Of a stretch of DNA of 64,000 nt, positions 33,311 to 46,300 are shown in pieces; the first letter of the stretch is position 1, and every line of letters begins with the position of its first letter. Location of the stretch: contig OY998185.1 of the NCBI GenBank assembly GCA_963921935.1, positions 63,627,717 to 63,691,716 on the forward strand. The letters are read 5' to 3'. The stretch is from Galeruca laticollis. Taxonomy: Eukaryota > Arthropoda > Insecta > Coleoptera > Chrysomelidae. A program made the position numbers and the translations under genes. The notes beneath the pieces are model-generated. The model saw only the letters and a program-made list of their open reading frames with translations, was not told the origin of the DNA and made no database searches.

Positions 33311-36009
33311 GTAAGTTGGATTGTTATTTATTGTCGTCACATTCCAGACTATCGATAAAGTAAAATGCTGATGCGTAATGAATTCCTGAAAGCTTTTTCT
33401 ATTTATATTGAAAAATTGATAAATAGATTTTAAAATATTTGGGAAAATTCCTTAAAATAAAAATACAGTGTGTATCAGAGACATAAAATGAAATATTAAT
33501 GTCAATTTGAATACAAGAATAATAAAGTTTAAATTCTAAAAATTAGAGTGTGTTGACAATCTTTTCTACACTGTATATAATCATAAACCCGTGTATACCC
33601 TCTGTGGGTATTGGATGTGTTTCTTTATTCGTGGACAAACTTCCGCCACATTTTTTTTATTTCTAGCTTTTTTCGTAGCTTATATCCATGTAATTTCTTT
33701 TTCTCGAAAAATTTTTGCAGCTATGGTTTTTCAAGATTTCTTTGGACGTAGCTTCCCAAATCCTTTTTGCTGGTCTTTTGTTCTACATTAACATTTTTTC
33801 AAGGTCAAAATGTGATCCTTACCTGCAACCCACCAATTTTTCAAACGGGAAGAATGAGCCTGTAATATATCGTTTTAAAGATCCCTTCTCGTGCAATCTT
33901 CGTTAGTTCGTAATATTTTATTGCTTTATTTAAGTCAATGTCTTATTAATTATGACAATTTATAAATTATTTGGGACAATATAATCACATTACAGATATT
34001 ATACATAAATATTTCTTCAAATAATATACAACAGATGAATATCAACATAACTTCATGTTTTATAATTTCCCCAATTTCCAAAATACTCGTAAAGTTTGAC
34101 AACATTCTCCAAATGTCATACTCGTTCTATGACTTATATCAATTATTATAGTGTGAGAACTGTACTTGAGGTAACAGCATGAAAATTCTGAGCCTCTATT
34201 ATTTTTACGACTATCAAAAAAATTCCATCAACAATTTTTTACCAAAGCCGTAATCTATTTAGAAATGTAAGCGAGGCGTTCATTTTCTCTTCCAACAGAA
34301 TTCAAAAGATACTTTTTCTCTTCCATTGAATAATCGATGTTGTTATTTCGAAATAATATTTAGACGGTGTTCAATAAAAACCTAATTATGTCAGAGTAAC
34401 CAACTAACTGCTAAATCATCATCGTTCGTTAAGGGTTTCAGCAAAAACTGATACTTGGAAAATTCAATATGTGCGCCAGAAGATGACCCAGTTGGAAATA
34501 AGTAAGTGATCGAAGAGGATGAATCAACAAATTAGATTTTCCATCGTTCGAAGGATAAAAAAATAAATACCTTATATGGGAAAATGACTCTCCGTCAAAT
34601 TTCTTGAATTTTTGATATGTTGTAAAATTGATCCTTCTGGGAAAAAGTTTCAATGGGCGCAACACGATCCTATGACTAATTTTCGAGATACAGGGTGTTG
34701 AATATGAGGAATATACACTTTTCATCACTCCGTATCTCTCAAGGTATGATTTAGTTCTGATTTATCTTTGGTGGTATTACACATCTTTGTATGGCAAATT
34801 CATTTCCAAATCTTTTCGTATTCCTGGGCGATTTCACTTGATAATAATGCATTTTGAGACTTTCATAACATTGTTGTTTTATAAAGAGAATATGCGAAAA
34901 AATGTTGAATTATCACATAGTATTATAAATTCATTTCATCTTTCATCACAGTTGATACAATTCACACAAGGCGATTCATGAATATAGAAAAATAACGAAT
35001 TTTGTACACCTTCTAGTAATAAACCCACTGAAAATGACAAAATTCTCGTGAATGATGTTAAATGATGTGTTTAATTCTACGCAGAGTCGAATGATGTCGG
35101 TTTGAATAATTTCGTATACTTTATTAAATAAAAACCTTGATGTCTTTCATCACCCTATATCTCATAAGGGAGTCCGAAAAGGTAGAATGGGAGAGCTCGA
35201 AATACTTTAATTCATATCGTACAAAATTTTCAACGGAATCCTATGACGTGATTTTCATATACAAGACGAACAATTTGTGAAAAAAGCTGAGATCTGTTCT
35301 GCTAACTATGACGCAGACAAGAATGCAAATCGCTTCGAACAGTGGTTTGAGTTCGTGCTGCAACGTATCGAAGAACAATCTATTATTGTCTTATGAAATT
35401 TCATCATACATATTAAGACGTAAGAGTAAATTAAAATCATCATTGAATCAATATTTTCTTTGTATTTTTTCCTAAATTTGAATAATTTTGAAAGTAGAAT
35501 TTCAATTGTATTATAAATTCAGCTTTCGTATTAAAATTCTGAATTTTCAACTACATCATTTAAAAACGTCTTCAGAATGATAATGTACAAGTTCATTGGC
35601 ATCATAAGACAGAGATTTATTAAAGCTTTTTCGACTTAAGCGATCGTCTTTCATGTGACATTTAATAAATTACCTTCTCCTTTTTTGCTCTTTTCTAACA
35701 AAGATTGATTTTTTGCGTAGTGGATACAGACAAAGGCTCTTGTCGAGTTTAGACAAGAGACGAAAATAATTAGGAGTGCTTAGACGTAGGCTGATTGTTA
35801 TATACAACCAAAATTTTCTGCTTATTCCAGTTTTCATTAAAGTTTAGAAACATTTAATAACAGATTAAGCAAAATTTGACAATATAAAAATGGATAAGAA
35901 GCGGAATTATAAATATTCAATTCTCAATATAAAAAAATTCAGTGTACAACAGGAATTGGACAAAATCATTAAATTACTTTCCTTGATGCCACTTAAATCA
36001 ATAACAACA
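33311..36009. other. trpgamma intron sequence, largely unassigned
   Basis: It includes a possible short MITE at 33464-33575 and an isolated tacagggtg-type end near 34689. No gene is recognised. Confidence 0.4.
33464..33575. mobile_element. Possible short MITE (tacagtgt ends)
   Basis: It is a 112-bp segment bounded by tacagtgtg and the mirror tacactgta. A similar end (tacagtgtgtatcac) occurs alone near 13932. The inverted match is only about 9 bp, so the assignment is tentative. Confidence 0.35.
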
Positions 36010-36022
36010 TAAAAACATAATG

Positions 36023-36169
36023 AAATTGACTGTCTCGACCTTTACTTCGTGGAATATGCTCATATTAGTGTTTTTAAATGAAACTCAAGGTCTCTAGTTA
36101 ATTCCACAATATAATTATATTATATTGTGGAATTAACTAGAGACCTTGAGTTTCATTTAAAAACACTAA
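36023..36169. mobile_element. Second PLE-terminal (pLTR) foldback with 13-bp direct repeats
   Basis: A 147-bp unit is built of two inverted PLE-terminal segments meeting at ttccacaatataattatatt. The same arms are seen at 9867-10037. Perfect direct repeats taaaaacataatg lie at 36010-36022 and 36170-36182. Immediately to the right is the 3' broken end of PLE copy C. The repeats could therefore mark insertion of this small unit or of a larger PLE complex. Confidence 0.75.
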
Positions 36170-36604
36170 TAAAAACATAATGTTTTTACATTTAACAATT
36201 TTGTACTAACGTTACTTTCTGTTTTAAAAGAAATTGTTGTATTCGTTGGTAAAGATATCATCTTTGAAATATTATTAGAAATATTTCCTGCATATGTGAT
36301 GGTTTTATGAGTTTTTATTTCATCAGTTTGTTTAGGAAATATTAGTTGTAATGCCACTTTTTCCTCTTTTTTATTAATTAGCTTATTTATCATATGTAAT
36401 GGATAACCGTTGGATGTTGCTATTTGTCTAATTGTACTAATCTCTCTATCAAAATTACATTTGTTCATAGGAACTGAAAAAGATCTATGTATCATTGATT
36501 TATATGCCGCTAGTTCATGGGACATGGGGTGATTGGAATTAAATGGAATTGTCACATCAGTGTGTGCTGGTTTTCGGTAAATTGAATAATCATGTACATT
36601 ATTA

Positions 36605-38934
36605 TCAACAAAAAGCCATGGATAACCAGAGGTCTCCTTAACTCAATACATAAAAAAATGAATTATATTTAAAAGTAAAAAGTAATCCCAACGATCAAGA
36701 TTTAAAACACAAATACACAATCCATAAAAATAAATTAATGAAAACAATTAAAAAGAGCAAAACAGAATACACCAAGAAAACCATAAAAACTCAAACAATT
36801 CATCGCAAAATATTTGGAATTGTGTAAATAATATTTGTCATAAAAAACAAAATGAAACAAAAATTGACAAAATTTTATACAAAAATGAAATAGTTACCGA
36901 GAAACTAGATATTTCAAATGCTTTTAATACCTATTTTAGTGAAATTGGAGAAAATTTAGCAAATGCCATTGAACCACCTCGTAATTTTTCTGAAGACATT
37001 GAACTTGCACAAAATACAATGTATTTATTTCCAACTAATGAAACGAAAGTATTTAACACGATTCATACATTAAAAAATAAAAAATCACCTGGTGCTGATG
37101 GTCTTAGAGCTGAAACACTTAAAGACATATCACATGAAATAAAGGATCCGCTAACATATATTATAAATAAAATATTCGAAACAGGAATTTTCCCACAAGA
37201 GCTAAAAACAGGATTAATAAAACCACTGTATAAAACCGGAGAAAAAAGTGAAATCTCAAACTACAGACCTGTAACATTAATTTCTAACATATCGAAAATT
37301 ATGGAAAAATTTTTAAACTCCCGATTATTGAGTTTTTTTAAAAATTAAATAACACAATCAGTGATAGACAGTACGGCTTTATAAAAGGAAAGTCAACAGA
37401 AGACGCAATTCTCAACTTAACTTCAGAAATATACGACGCACTTGATAAAAAAACACCAGCTCTTTGCATATTTCTAGACCTCTCAAAAGCATTTGATACT
37501 GTCTGCCACTATAGACTACTACAAAAGCTATATTCTTATGGAATAAGAGTAAATGCCTATAATCTAATAAAAAGCTATTTAACGGATAGAACCCAAACCG
37601 TTTCAGTGGACAGTATTGTCAGCAAACAAAAAAAAGTTATATACGGCGTTCCTCAGGGAACAGTCTTAGGTCCCACCCTGTTCACCTTATATATTAACAG
37701 TTTATTAAAAATAAAAATACGGGGAAGTATAATAAGTTTCGCCGATGACACGGCAATTTTATATAAACAACCGTCATGGCAATCACTAAAAGAAAACGCA
37801 GAAAAAGATTTGACTCAAATGAAAAATTGGTTTGCATATAATCACCTAACACTTAACATAAACAAAACCAAATACATTTCTTTTTCATCTTATGCTACTG
37901 GGCTGCCTACATTTGGTCCATTAATTATCGATAAAGATACCGAAATTCCGGAAGCAGAGTCCATCAAATATCTCGGAATAATTATTGATAGACACCTAAG
38001 ATGGGTCTTGCACATAAATAATCTAATAAAATCAGAGGCCTTTTATCCAAATTTAAATTATTAAGGGATTTTTTGGATAAAGAACATTTAAAAATTATTT
38101 ATTTTGCTTTAGTACAAAGTTTGCTTCAGTACGGTATATTGGGATGGGGCGGAGTGTCCGATATACATATGAATAAATTTCATATTATACAAAAGTGGAT
38201 ATTAAGGGTAATTTTTAAAAAAACAATTTTATATCCAAGCAACTACTTATATCAACAAAATGGAATATATGATGTACGACAATTATTTTGCGTATAAAAT
38301 CCTAATTATTATTTATAAAGGAAAAATTGAAATGCGGTACACAGAGCATGAGTATGAAACAAGAAACAAAGAATATAAAACGCAGCTTCCTAAATGTAAT
38401 AAATCAATAGGCCAGCATAGTTGTAACTATATCAGCTCCAAATTATATAAATATTTTCCAAATGAACTTAAACAAATCAAAATTTTCAATATGTATAGAA
38501 ATAAAGTTACAAATTGGGTCCTAGAGACGGATCGGTATATATTTCATAATATAATATATAAATGCTTAACATTATGAATATACTATTGAAAATAAAGTAA
38601 ATACCAAAAGAAAATAAAGTGAATTTCGAACTTCACTAATTAGCCGTTCGCTAAATAATGGTTAAAAAATATTTTACTCAATTTAAGACTTCCCCACCCC
38701 GGACTAGACGTATAGACTCTGATTGCGACTTTACCTGGATTTTGAGTTTAAATTTTTATCACATGTTCTAGTATGTAAGTTAGTGTAGTTATTGTATTAA
38801 TTTGTTATGCTTACCGTGTACAAACTGATTTTATTCAGTTTCTACGGCATTTTCCTGCTTATTCACCAATGTTTAGATTAGTAATAGATTTGTATTTTTT
38901 TTGTACTTTGAATAATTGAATGAATAAACGTCAT
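36605..38934 (+). mobile_element. Non-LTR retrotransposon copy 3 (RT), nested in PLE copy C
   Basis: The copy is 5'-truncated. It begins KKPWITRGLLNSIHKKNEL, then reads NAFNTYFSEIGENLAN, KNKKSPGADGLRAETLK, SEISNYRPVTLISNISK, FLDLSKAFDTVCHYRLLQ, YGVPQGTVLGPTLFTLYIN and IISFADDTAILYKQ. The C-terminal part includes LLQYGILGWGGVSDIHMNK. Frameshifts lie near 36800, 37345 and 38060. The 3' tail is gaataaacgtcatcattatt. An 8-bp direct repeat, cattatta, brackets it at 36597-36604 and 38935-38942. It belongs to the same broad family as the LINEs at 14.3 and 43.6 kb but is clearly divergent. Confidence 0.88.
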
Positions 38935-40676
38935 CATTATTAACTCTTTGAATTTTTAAATCAAGAAAATTGATTGAGCTATTTTCTTCAATTTCTAATG
39001 TAATTTTAATTTTTGGATCTGAATGATTAATGTGGTTGAAAAATATATCTAATTGTCGTTCACTACCTATAAAACAAGGTAATATGTCATCTACATATCT
39101 ATACCAAAATAAAACATTTCTCGAAATATTACTTTCAAAGATCTTTCTCTCTAAACTGTCCATCAAAAAGGTTTGCTAAAATAGGTGATATACGGCTTCC
39201 TATTGGTAAACCTTCATTTTGAATATAAATCTTATTGTCAAAAGTGAAATAATTCTGATTAATACATACATAAAATAAATTAAGTATATCTGATATTATT
39301 CCTGAAATAATATTTTTATCTTCTAGTAAATTTCTTACAAGTATTAGACATCCTTTAGGAGGAATTTTGGTGAACATATTAGTTACATCGAACGAAATGA
39401 GTTTATAGTTATCTTGCAAGTGGATTGCTTCCAACTTTTTTATTAGTTCTATTGAATTTCTAATTGAGTACTGAGATTCATATCCGTAACTATTAGGTAT
39501 ATTATTAAGCCTCTTTGCCAATATATTATTAGGAGTATTAAAATAAGAAGCTACAGGTCTAATTGGTTTCGTTATTTTATGTGATTTAACTGTTCCATAT
39601 AATTGTGGACAATGAGGATTCTTATGTATGATAGACCTCTTTTCGTAATCACTTAAAAGATAATTTGAATTATTATCAATATCCCTTACATTATTAGAAA
39701 ACTTTCTTATTGGGTCTGCTTTAAGGACTTTTACATCGCTAGATTCTATAAAGTAATATATTTTTGAATTATAATTTTCAGATGTCAATATGACAGTTGT
39801 GTTCCTCTTATCAGATTTTGTAACTATTAGTTTATTATCTTCTACTTTCTTTTTGATTGCATTTAAAACTGTAATGTCATTTTTTGTTTGACGTTCAACT
39901 TTTAAAGGTTCAATGTTTTTGATTAAATTGGCAATTATTAATTTCTCATAAAGAAAATTATTTGAATTAACTTTTGAAGCTATTTCTGACTCTGTAGCTA
40001 TAATATGTTAAATATTATTCGTAAATTTTGGTGGTATGCTGTACTTTAAACCTTTATTTGAAAATTCTATTTCACTTCTGTAAAATTAGTGTCTGAAAGG
40101 TTTTCAAATCGTGGTGCAAAGTGTGTTGGTATGTAGGTACTTACAGTTTCATGATGATTAGAGTGTTAAATTTTATGTTGTGTGTGTTTAAGTTTCTGTA
40201 GCTTTTGTTCTTGTTTCTTAAATTTCTTATGCTTCATCGTGCTGACACTTTCTCTAATTTTGTCATCCAAACAGTCAAATTCTACCGGATGTAATTGGAA
40301 CGTGAGTTCTGAATGTACAACTTTTATGTAGTTGTCCAAGGAGTCCCTCACTTTAAACCATTTCTTATATTCTTCTTTTATCCAAACTCGTTGAGCACAT
40401 TTTATAGGTTTTTGTGATTGTGGTGTTTTAGTGTGACATTTCATATTCTCATAATTTCGTATTAACTTTTTCTTAAGGCATTCTTTGTTAAACCAAATGT
40501 TTTGTAACGTTTTCGTAGTAACTTCGGGTACAAATCGGGTCAAATCTTCTCTCGAAGATTTTTTGATGAAATTAACTGTCTCGACCCTCACTTCGTGGAA
40601 TCTACTCATATTAGTATTTTAAATGAAACTCACTGTTTCTAGCTAATTCCACAATATAATGAAAATTCGTGGAAAA

Positions 40677-40733
40677 TTCTAAAAAAATTGACAATTGTTT
40701 CGATAAATCAATCTCATCGTCAGAATGACAGAA
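40677..40733 (-). ncRNA. Hammerhead-ribozyme-like motif, PLE copy C
   Basis: On the minus strand: ttctg, catt, CTGACGA, a stem II region changed to gagattgatttatc (one pair lost), GAAACAATTGTC, and tagaa. It lies upstream of the PLE ORF start at 40609, inside the pLTR. The weakened stem II suggests this copy may be less active. Confidence 0.5.
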
Positions 40734-40765
40734 GTTACATTTCACTTTATGCCTACCTGATGTTC

Positions 40766-41545
40766 AGTAAAAACAAAAATACCACCATTGAAGAAATCAG
40801 GTATATATAAACTCAAATGTCCAGAATGTAATGCTGTCTATTTAGGTCATACCCTTAGAAATTTCGAAATCCGATACAGTGAACACTTACGAGCATACAG
40901 ATTATAACAACCAGATAAATCCCACTACGCAAAACATCTACTTGACACCAATCATTCATTGACACCTAACACAGAGCTAGAAGTGTTGCATATTTGTGAA
41001 AAGAAACTAGAGCTGGATTTCCTTGAAGAATTGGAAATTAGAAAACATTTAAGAAATCCACAATATGAAGTTGTCAATGAACAGATAAATCTAGGAAGTT
41101 CTCCACTATTAAACTGTCTTCTTAAGTGATAATTGTAAAGATCAGCAGATATAGTTTTCCTGGTTTTCTATATCATTGCACAGCTATACTGATCTTAATT
41201 GGAAAAATGATATCCAGGATATCACCATAGGGCTAATAATATCTAAGCTTTAATATTTGTAATATCACATCTTCTTATTTTTTCTATTAACATATATTAA
41301 GTCAATCACAAGTTAGGTCACTTCTTGGTCTAGCCAAAAATTACTACTAAATATCAGGTAGGCATGAAATGAAAAGTATGTCATTCTGACGATGATATTG
41401 ATTTATCGAAACAATTGTCATTTTTTTAGAATTTTCATTAATTTTTATTATATTGTGGAATTAGCTAGAAACAGTGAGTTTCATTTAAATAAGTAATATG
41501 AATAGATTCCACAGTCGAAACAGTGAATTTCATCACTAATGATTA
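40766..41545 (+). mobile_element. Penelope-like element copy D (GIY-YIG fragment plus pLTR)
   Basis: It begins with the codons before GIY (SGIYKLKCPECNAVYLG; the Gln that follows YLG is His here). It continues through KSHYAKHLLDTNHSL and ELDFLEELEIRKHLRNPQYE to SSPLLNCLLK (stop near 41130). The pLTR with a hammerhead-like core (CTGACGA at 41386-41392, GTC ending at 41419) runs to about 41545. It is fused head to head with the pLTR of copy C at 40765. The inverted pLTRs of C and D share diagnostic variants (cactgtttctagctaatt), suggesting that they moved as one composite. Confidence 0.85.
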
Positions 41546-41634
41546 TAAACATATGTTAATTCTGACTAATTTAATTTTTAGTCTATATAAAACTTCGTCT
41601 TTCTTTATATTTTGATATGATTTTTTCGTTACAG

Positions 41635-41845
41635 ATTGAGTTTCATGGAACACGAATTCAAAAGTGAATATCAAGAATTGCGGAAACAATGTCAGGATTT
41701 CGCAACGGCTTTGTTGGACCATACTAGAAGTTCCTACGAATTGGAGGTTCTGTTGAACCACGACCCCACTGGACCCGCCTTCGAACATGGAGACAGGATG
41801 CATTTGAACAGACTGAAGTTAGCCATTAAATTAAGACAGAAAAAG
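41635..41845 (+). CDS. trpgamma: TRPgamma exon 5 of those visible (residues 219-289), linker helices
   Basis: The acceptor is ttttcgttacag|A and the donor is AAG|gtaagt. It completes the split Arg and ends on a codon boundary. It encodes LSFMEHEFKSEYQELRKQCQ, DFATALLDHTRSSYELEVLL, NHDPTGPAFEHGDRMHLNRL and KLAIKLRQKK. This is the conserved TRPC linker-helix region before the membrane domain. It lies only about 90 bp downstream of PLE copy D, so the intron acceptor was narrowly missed by that insertion. Confidence 0.95.
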
Positions 41846-42414
41846 GTAAGTCATTTAGAGTGAAACTTTCCGAATATTTAGATAAATTATTCATAAACAT
41901 TTATTATCAGAACGTGACTGATGAGATTTAACGTTAGTGAATAATGTTGTCAATATCGTCCAGATTGCAATTATTGATGTTAAACTAGACTTAAGGTTTG
42001 TATTTCTAGTTGTACATATCTGCTTTGTAAATCTCCTATAATAGTTGACACATCCGGAACAGAATTATATCCATGGTATTTAATGTAATATCGAACTTCA
42101 AGGGGATTTATCACACCCGGCTCTATGCGATTAAGTCAACTTATACGGATCAATTTGAAATGTCGGTTGCGGAGAACTAATTTAACCAAAGAACTTTCAA
42201 AACTAATTATAAATATCTAGGATTTAGATCGTATCATATAATTGTGTTATCGGCTTATATGAACTACGAATGTTCTTTATGACTTCGACTGTCCGTTCAA
42301 TTTTGTTTCATCTTTTCAGAACAAACTGGTTGCAAATATTCACTATTATTATTTTCAGATATACCAAAACATCTAATCCTTTTGATTACGTAAAATTCTT
42401 ATTTTGATCTATTG
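41846..42414. other. trpgamma intron sequence, nothing recognised
   Basis: No coding or repeat structure is recognised. Confidence 0.4.
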
Positions 42415-43320
42415 CAATATCCTACAAGATATTATATTATATTCTTCTTCTTCTTCCTGCTGTGTATAGGCATCAGTTCGAATGTATTTATTTCGCCAGA
42501 TTGTGTCATTTAGGTATGCTGCTGCTCTTGAGGCTCTTGTAGCTTGGTTTCTTACTTCCGTCTCCACGTCCCCGTGTCCAGATATTTCGATTCCCAGATA
42601 TTTAAATTTCATTTCCTGGTGTATTATTTTGTTATCCACCACAAGCTTACATCTGATCGGCGTCTTGGAAGTAACCATTGATTTGGTCTTTGCCGCTGAT
42701 ATTATCATATTGAACTTTTTTGCTGTTTTGTTAAATTGGTACAGTAGCCTTTGCAGATCGTCCTCGTTCTCCGCCAACAGTACCGCATCGTCTGCATAGC
42801 ACAGGATTTTGACCTCTTCATTTCCCATTTTGTATCCTCTTAGTTTGCGTACTTGTTTTATGATTTCATCCATCACTATGTTAAATAGGAGCGGGCTGAG
42901 AGAGTCCCCTTGCCTAATTCCCCTATTTGCAGGTATCTGTTCAGTTAGGTCACCATTTATTTTTGCTTGGATCGTATTTTTTGAGTATATATTTTCGATT
43001 ATTTTAATGACATTGTATGGTATTTGTCTATCATAGAGAAGGTGTATTATGTCTTTTAATTGTATTCGATCGAAGGCCTTGTGCAAGTCATTGAAACACA
43101 TGAAGGCCGGTCGATTATATTCGATAGATTTTTCCGTTATTTGTCATATGACAAATATTGCGTCCGTGCAGGATCTTCCCGATCTAAAACCCTGTTATTC
43201 ATCTGCCAGTGAGATACATTCATTTATTTTATTTGTTATTATCTTTGTGGTTAATTTTAGCGTTGTGCATAGTAGATTTATTCCTCTATTGTTCTCGAGC
43301 ATTTTTTTATCTATCTATAA
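42415..43320 (-). mobile_element. RTE-like non-LTR retrotransposon RT fragment
   Basis: The minus-strand translation contains INLLCTTLKLTTKIITNKIN, QGFRSGRSCTDAIFVI, FNDLHKAFDRIQLKDIIHLL, NRGIRQGDSLSPLLFNIVMD and the active site in ILCYADDAVLLAENEDDL. It then reads FKYLGIEISGHGDVETEVR. Motifs A, B and C of the RT are all present. Two stops occur near 43193 and 43145; from 43101 downward the frame is open for 230 codons. Both ends are truncated and no target duplication is evident. The style resembles RTE-related insect elements, but clade is uncertain. Plus-strand open frames at 42482-43036 are its shadows. Confidence 0.85.
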
Positions 43321-43392
43321 AAAAATATATTATATTAAAATATAATAATTACCCGTTTTGTAAGTATTCATGGATTCTTGGAACAATTTTTA

Positions 43393-46300
43393 TACAGGGT
43401 GTCCCAGGAATGAGAAGACAAACCTTGCGAATGGGTAGGTGGTGTTAAAATAATGTCAGTACTTAATATAATTTTTTTCTACGGACCTTCTTCGTTGAGT
43501 TGTAGGTATAGGTGCGTAGAAAAAAAAATATATGAAGTACTGACATTATTTCAACATAATAATAACGTTTATTCATAAATTTAACAAATACAGTGATAAA
43601 ATACAAATAAAATTGAATAAACATCTATACATCCACAGAAGTATTGTACATACTTGTATGTGGTGAATATATAGGCAGGTGTGTCATAACTTAAAAAACA
43701 AAAAATTCAGTTCAAAATAATATAAATCGATTTTTACATGATTGTATTTCAAACATACATTTCGTATATAAGTTTACTCTTCTCTGTTTTTGATTCAGCA
43801 TTCTATCATTTTGTGTATTTTTGTTTTGTCTGTTTTTTTAACAGATGTTACAAGTTGGGTTTTGAAGCGTTTAAAAGAAGTTTCATCGATAATTCTCTGC
43901 GGTAGTTGCTCGAATAATTTAGGTGCCAAGTAGGAGTAACCTTTTTGACCTATTGTTTTAAGAGCTGTTGGTATACAGTATTGATTATTCGATCTTGTCG
44001 CGTATCTATGATTTTGAGTGGTAAGTTCGTATTTATTTTTATGTTGATGGCATCCTCTCTGAATAATGTATAATTGTTTAACATCTAATATCTGTGTTTC
44101 AGTATAGAGTAATGAGCTTGAATATGTTGTAAGTTTGTTGATAATCATTCGGAGGAATCGCCTTTGAGACACTTCGAGGGCATTTAGATAGTTCCTTGAT
44201 ACTCCTCCCCAGCCAGTAATGCCATAATTGAGGTGTGACTCAACCAAACTGTGGTATAGTATTGTTTTACATTTAAAGCTCAAAACTTGGCTTACTTGTT
44301 TAAATCGAAGCTTTTTAGTTAAATATTCCATATGATGGTTCCATCGTAAGTGATTGACAATGTAAATACCCAAGTATTTAATTCTTTTTGCAGGTTTAAT
44401 CGAAAAATATTGTTGGATATTAGGATTGTATTTTAGCAGAGTCGTTTCATGACTACTGAAGGGTAAGTATACAGTTTTGTCTAAGTTTATTGACAGTAAT
44501 CGAACCAGTCTTTGAGTTTTCCAAGATCATTTTCAATATTTATTTTGAGAATATACCAGTCATCATGTTTGTAATAAATCACAGTATCGTCCGCGAAGCT
44601 GATTATTTTACCGATTGTTTCCTGTTCAAATAGATTATTTAAGTGAATTATGAATAGCACCGGCCCCAATACTGTTCCTTGAGGTACACCACATTTAATG
44701 TTGATCTCTTCACTCACATGATTTTTGAATTTAGTTTTTTGTGTTCTGCTTGTAAGATAACTTTTGAATAAATTATGAGCTAAACCTTCTAGTGTAGCTA
44801 AAAGTATGGAGTGGTCGACAGTATCGAAGGCCTTTTTCAGTTCCAAAAAAACACCAATAGATGGAGTGCTTGTATCCAAGGATTCGTAGATGGTTTTTGT
44901 CAAGGAATGGATTGCACCATTGGTAGATTTTTTTGTCTAAAGCCATACTGGGATGTCGACAGCAAATTATAATTTGATAGGTATGTCAAAAGTCTTGTTT
45001 TTATCATTTTTTCAAAGACTTTGCTTATTGAAGATAGGCCTATAGTTTGAAATATTTTCTGTATCCCCATTTTTGAAAATTGGAGTTATAAGAGATTTCT
45101 TTAGAATCGAAGGAAATATGCCTGATTCGAAGGATTTATTTATGATGTCCGTCAAAGGTTCACATATGAATTTTTCAATAATCTTTAGAGTTTCAGCATT
45201 TATTCCATCAAGCCCGGGAGCCTTTTTGTTTTTTAAGCTAATTATTGTATTTTCAACCTCAGTAGTATTCGTTGGTATAAGAAAAAGTGAATTTCTATTT
45301 ATATATTTTTTACTTTTGTAATTGGGATTTTGTCGTATGTTCTTTGCGAAAGTTTCCCGCACAATCGCGAAGAAGTTGTTATATATCAGCAGCCTTTTTT
45401 GGATCTGTGACGATCTCATTTTTTTTTCCTAATATTATTTATTATTCTTCCTGTCTTGATATTCAAACATTCATTAGCAGTGTTCCAGAGTTTTTTACTT
45501 GCATTTTGTTCTTTTTCAACTAATTTTTTATAATAATTTTCTTTGGCAGTCTTTCTTTTTTTTCGTTAAATAATAATTTTTCAGGTTTACATTATTTGGA
45601 TTTTCTTTCCATAATAAAAATGAATGATTGTTTTGGTTGATGTGTTTTATCAATGATTTTGTTATCCAATTTTTCCTTTTACGTTGACTATTTTTTAATC
45701 TGAAGTATTGAGTTGATTTTTGTACACGTGTTTATGAGGTTGATGAATTTTCCTGTTGTCGATTCGATATCATGCATTGGGTATAATTCATTTTTTCAAC
45801 TTAAACTATTAATTGCTTTTTGTAATAATTGTTCGTATTTTTTGTTTATTGAATTGTTTTAGTTTCATTCAGTACAATTTGTAACAACGTTATGTAGTGG
45901 TCTGTAATTGATGTTGATATAGTGAGAGGTAATATGTTATTGAAGTTTTGTTGTTTTGTTTTAATAAATATATGATCAAGACATGAGTCAGATCCATTTC
46001 TCGCTCTTACTGTAGTATTAATAGTTGATTGAAAGCCATGCTCTCTCATCATATCGAGATAATTTCTTGAATCTTCAGTTATTTTCATCAAGTCGATAAT
46101 TATGTCACCTACAAATGAGCTATAATAATGTTGATTACTTTCTTTATTTAGAATATCACCAAGCTGGTCAAGCATGTCGTCAATTCGACTTGCTGGAGAT
46201 CTATAGAATGCTAAAATGCAAAAACTCAGCTTATCCATAACAATTACAATTTTCAAAAATATACCTCCGTTTATCTGAATATGTTCATGCGAATGGTATG

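Larger units (their letters stand above)
36183..40765 (-). mobile_element. Penelope-like element copy C, split by a LINE, GIY-YIG end lost
   Basis: On the minus strand the pLTR (about 40765-40563) leads directly into the ORF starting at 40609 (MSRFHEVRVETVNFIKK, WFNKECLKKKLIRNYENMK). It continues with VTKSDKRNTTVIL, PQLYGTVKSHKITKPIRPVA, ISFDVTNMFTKIPPK, NEGLPIGSRISPILAN, and YVDD at 39097-39086. The element is interrupted by an unrelated LINE (36605-38934) and resumes at about 36600 with TIPFNSNHPMSHELAAY. It ends near LLNVKT, before the GIY-YIG domain. Stops occur around 40170-39980, and a frameshift lies near 39170. It is the longest PLE copy here and shows the N-terminal region that copy A lacks. 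Confidence 0.9.

Noticed and set aside
42482..43345. Plus-strand open frames opposite the RTE-like RT
   Set aside because: The minus strand carries RT motifs A, B and C (YADD); the plus frames have none.
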